NCBI RefSeq assembly: GCF_000308715.1
Contig: NZ_BAGH01000177.1
Location: 25,945 to 89,944, forward strand
Length of the DNA: 64,000 nt
DNA from: Nocardia tenerifensis NBRC 101015
Lineage (GTDB): Bacteria; Actinomycetota; Actinomycetes; Mycobacteriales; Mycobacteriaceae
Direction of reading: 5' to 3'
The position numbers were made by a program, and so were the translations under genes. Numbering within the stretch: position 1 is the stretch's first letter; every line of letters starts with the position of its first letter. The notes beneath the pieces were generated by a model, which worked only from the letters and a program-made list of their open reading frames with translations, was not told the DNA's origin and made no database searches. Shown piece by piece: positions 62,191 to 64,000 of this stretch.

Positions 62191-63060
62191 ATGCGCTTCT
62201 CGATCAACATTCCGAACTTCGGGGACTTCGCCGACGCGCGAACGGTGGCGATGGCGGCCTCGGCGGCGGAGCAGGCGGGCTGGGACGCACTGTTCATCTG
62301 GGACCACATGGTGCACGACAAGGCCGAGCGCCGAGGGCAACCGTTCGGTGATCCGTGGATGCTGCTGACCGCCGCCGCGCTGGCGACCTCGCGCCTGAAA
62401 CTGGGCGCACTGGTCACCCCGGTGGCGCGGCGGCGGCCGGAGCAGCTCGCCCGCCAGGTCGCGACCCTGGACGCGCTCAGCGGCGGACGGGTCATCTTCA
62501 GCGCGGGCCTCGGCGGGCCGATCGCCGACGAGTTCGGCAGCTTCGGCGAGCCGACCGACCCGGTCGTGCTCGCCGAGCGCCTCGACGAAGGACTGGAACT
62601 GTTGCGGCGCTACTGGTCCGGCGAGCGGGTCGACCACGACGGCAAGCATTATCAGGTCCGCGACGTAACGCTGCTGCCCGCGACGATCCAGCGCCCGCAT
62701 CCGCCGGTCTGGATCGGCGGCTTCTGGCCGCGCCGCAGGCCGTTCCGTCGCGCCGCCCGCTGGGATGGGGTGGTGCCGCTGTTCGAGGGCGCTGGGCACG
62801 GTCACCTGCCGCCCGTCGACCAGTTGCGCGAACTCGTCGCCTATGTGCAGGAGCACCGGGAAGGCCAGCGGGACAAGCCGTTCGAGGTCGTCGTCGGCGG
62901 CATCAGCCCCGCCGACCCCGGCCGGGCCCGTGACGTGATCGCCCCGCTCGCCGAGGTCGGCGCGACGTGGTGGGACGAGCGGCAGTTCATGACCACCGAC
63001 GCCCTGCACCGGCTGGCCCCGATCATGCGCCGCATCAACCAGGGGCCGCCCAGCCTGTGA
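62191..63060 (+). CDS. LLM-class (luciferase-like) flavin- or F420-dependent oxidoreductase
   Basis: This 289-residue protein has FSINIPNFGDFADARTVAMA, EQAGWDALFIWDHM, LKLGALVTPVARRRPEQLAR, LDALSGGRVIFSAGLGG and HPPVWIGGFWPRRRPFRRAA, hallmarks of the family. It is the second LLM protein of the window and is not closely similar to the one at 33335. A hairpin terminator follows six bases after its stop. It may be co-transcribed with the SDR upstream. Confidence 0.93.
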   Translation: MRFSINIPNFGDFADARTVAMAASAAEQAGWDALFIWDHMVHDKAERRGQPFGDPWMLLTAAALATSRLKLGALVTPVARRRPEQLARQVATLDALSGGRVIFSAGLGGPIADEFGSFGEPTDPVVLAERLDEGLELLRRYWSGERVDHDGKHYQVRDVTLLPATIQRPHPPVWIGGFWPRRRPFRRAARWDGVVPLFEGAGHGHLPPVDQLRELVAYVQEHREGQRDKPFEVVVGGISPADPGRARDVIAPLAEVGATWWDERQFMTTDALHRLAPIMRRINQGPPSL

Positions 63061-63065
63061 TCGCC

Positions 63066-63105
63066 TAGGCCCCTGTGTCAAAGTTCCGCCGCGACACAGG
63101 GCCTA
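63066..63105 (+). terminator. Hairpin terminator after LLM gene
   Basis: TAGGCCCCTGTGTC pairs with GACACAGGGCCTA (13 pairs, one bulged C) around a 13-base loop. The right arm shares 14 bases with the arm-like element at 23072-23085. Confidence 0.7.
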
Positions 63106-63116
63106 ATATCGGGTCG

Positions 63117-64000
63117 ATGCACATCGACCTGATGCTCGATTCGCTGGACGGGTTGTCCGTGGGGGACTCGCTCGGTCAGCAGTTCCCGGTCATGCGCCGA
63201 TCGATCGCCGACCTGCGCGCGGGCAACCTCCCGGCCGGCCCGTGGGGATGGACCGACGACACCGAAATGGCTTGTGGGGTGGTCGCCCAGCTGTGCGGGC
63301 ACGGGGAGATCGACCAGGACCGGCTGGCGGTCGCGTTCGCGCGCCGGTTCGATCCGCGGCGCGACTACGGCTTCCTCGCGGTGAGCACGTTGCGCCGGAT
63401 CCAGCAGGGCGTGCCGTGGCGGGAGGCCGCCGGGGCCGCCTATGACGGCCAGGGTTCGTGCGGCAACGGCGCGGCCATGCGGGTCGCGCCGCTGGGCGCC
63501 TGCTACGCCGGCGATCCGAAACGCATTGTCGCCGAGGCGATCCGGTCGGCGCAGGTGACACACCTGCATCCGGAGGGCGTCCTCGGCGCGGTGGCGGTGG
63601 CGCTCGCGGCCGGGCAGGCCGCGCACGCTCGACTGACCCGAACCCGGCCTGCCCCAGCGGAGTTCATCACCGCCGTCCTCGACCATTTGGACGACGGCGA
63701 GACCACCCGGCAGGTCCGCCGCGCCCGCGCGCTGCTCGACGCGAACCTCGAGCAGGCGGTCGCCGAGCTCGGCAACGGATCCCGGGTCACCGCACAGAAC
63801 ACCGTGCCGTTCACCCTCTGGGTCGCCGCAACCCATCTCGCCCACTATCCCGCCGCGATCACCACCTGCATCGCCGCGGACGGCGACATCGACACCACCA
63901 GCGCCATCGTCGGCGGCATCGTCGCGGCCTACACCGGCACCGCCGCTGCGGACGCTGGCACCGCCGCCGCGGACGCTGGCACCGCCGCCGCGGACACCGG
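63117..64000 (+). CDS. ADP-ribosylglycohydrolase-family protein, 3' end cut off
   Basis: The visible 294 codons match the DraG/ARH-type dinuclear-metal hydrolases that remove ADP-ribose from proteins. The metal motif GWTDDTEMA is near residue 44, SCGNGAAMRVAPLG is the conserved central loop, and DGDIDTTSAIVGGIVAAYTG contains a GDIDT variant of the usual second motif GD(T/N)DT. The start ATG 63117 is close to the upstream hairpin. The tail then runs into a seven-residue TAAADAG repeat at the window edge. Full length and substrate are unknown. Confidence 0.88.
   Translation, partial: MHIDLMLDSLDGLSVGDSLGQQFPVMRRSIADLRAGNLPAGPWGWTDDTEMACGVVAQLCGHGEIDQDRLAVAFARRFDPRRDYGFLAVSTLRRIQQGVPWREAAGAAYDGQGSCGNGAAMRVAPLGACYAGDPKRIVAEAIRSAQVTHLHPEGVLGAVAVALAAGQAAHARLTRTRPAPAEFITAVLDHLDDGETTRQVRRARALLDANLEQAVAELGNGSRVTAQNTVPFTLWVAATHLAHYPAAITTCIAADGDIDTTSAIVGGIVAAYTGTAAADAGTAAADAGTAAADT
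63936..64000 (+). repeat. 21-bp tandem repeat in the tail of the ADP-ribosylglycohydrolase
   Basis: A 21-base unit encoding Thr-Ala-Ala-Ala-Asp-Ala-Gly is repeated at least three times at the right edge of the window, directly after the catalytic-domain motif, and continues outside. Confidence 0.75.

Noticed and set aside
60463..63081. 872-codon minus-strand frame extending the XRE regulator
   Set aside because: Only the last 279 codons are the regulator; the first part is antisense to the SDR and LLM genes.
1..64000. tRNA, rRNA, insertion sequences, prophage or integrase genes
   Set aside because: A read-through of intergenic regions showed no cloverleaf-like tRNA, no rRNA, no transposase or integrase motif; this was by eye and not a covariance search.

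Overview
The window is high-GC actinobacterial DNA, and the gene content fits the mycolic-acid group, most likely Nocardia or a close relative. The clues are an LppP/LprE-type lipoprotein, a FadD-type acyl-CoA ligase, a cydABDC cytochrome bd locus, an F420/FMN luciferase-like family present twice, many GTG starts and many overlapping genes. This assignment is inference from gene families; no rRNA, tRNA or other species marker was seen. No insertion sequence, integrase, CRISPR array or replication origin was found.

Layout. 0-2.1 kb: truncated arsenic methyltransferase divergent from an ArsR regulator, then an AraC regulator and a VOC protein. 2.3-10.7 kb: decayed PASTA lipoprotein, FAD reductase, divergent LysR regulator, and the cytochrome bd oxidase with its ABC assembly transporter (cydA-cydB-cydD-cydC). 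10.8-14.0 kb: AOC-barrel-like lipoprotein, TetX-like monooxygenase, gluconokinase and PfpI protein. 14.1-17.3 kb: a leftward operon fadD, M50B protease, DUF5995 secreted protein. 17.4-20.3 kb: frameshifted membrane protein, large inverted repeat, bile-acid:sodium symporter family protein, Gfo/Idh/MocA oxidoreductase. 20.8-24.7 kb: mannitol dehydrogenase plus HAD phosphatase operon, LppP lipoprotein, and an HxlR regulator divergent from an AhpD/CMD-like enzyme. 24.9-32.6 kb: M64 peptidase plus repeat protein pair, a 980-residue SARP/AfsR regulator, an M61 peptidase. 33.3-43.6 kb: LLM monooxygenase plus tautomerase, DUF1152, TetR plus PhyH dioxygenase, pentapeptide-repeat membrane protein, small kinase-like protein, isoprenylcysteine methyltransferase-like membrane protein, a deletion scar joining a beheaded PadR to a glycosidase-like gene, and an SDR/HxlR divergent pair. 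43.8-50.9 kb: CitA/CitB-like two-component system divergent from an SsuABC/NitT-type transporter, then GlxA-type regulator and HD-domain protein. 50.9-57.5 kb: siderophore-interacting protein with an iron box, nitroreductase, amino-acid permease, a GC-rich minisatellite array, EEP nuclease family protein, DHA2 efflux pump. 57.6-64.0 kb: small conserved proteins, nucleotidyltransferase-like protein, XRE regulator divergent from an SDR, LLM oxidoreductase, and an ADP-ribosylglycohydrolase that runs off the end.

Most of the window is a mosaic of small regulator-plus-enzyme units, usually divergent (ArsR/ArsM, LysR/flavoprotein, HxlR/CMD, TetR/PhyH, HxlR/SDR, XRE/SDR). Signs of genome turnover cluster in 2.3-2.7, 17.4-18.2, 32.6-33.3, 34.8 and 41.4-42.5 kb. 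The strongest candidates for something undescribed are the signal-peptide-less M64 peptidase plus 33-residue-repeat protein pair (24.9-27.3 kb), the 87-bp 3'-end module present twice (34.8 and 42.4 kb), and the minisatellite at 54.3-54.8 kb.
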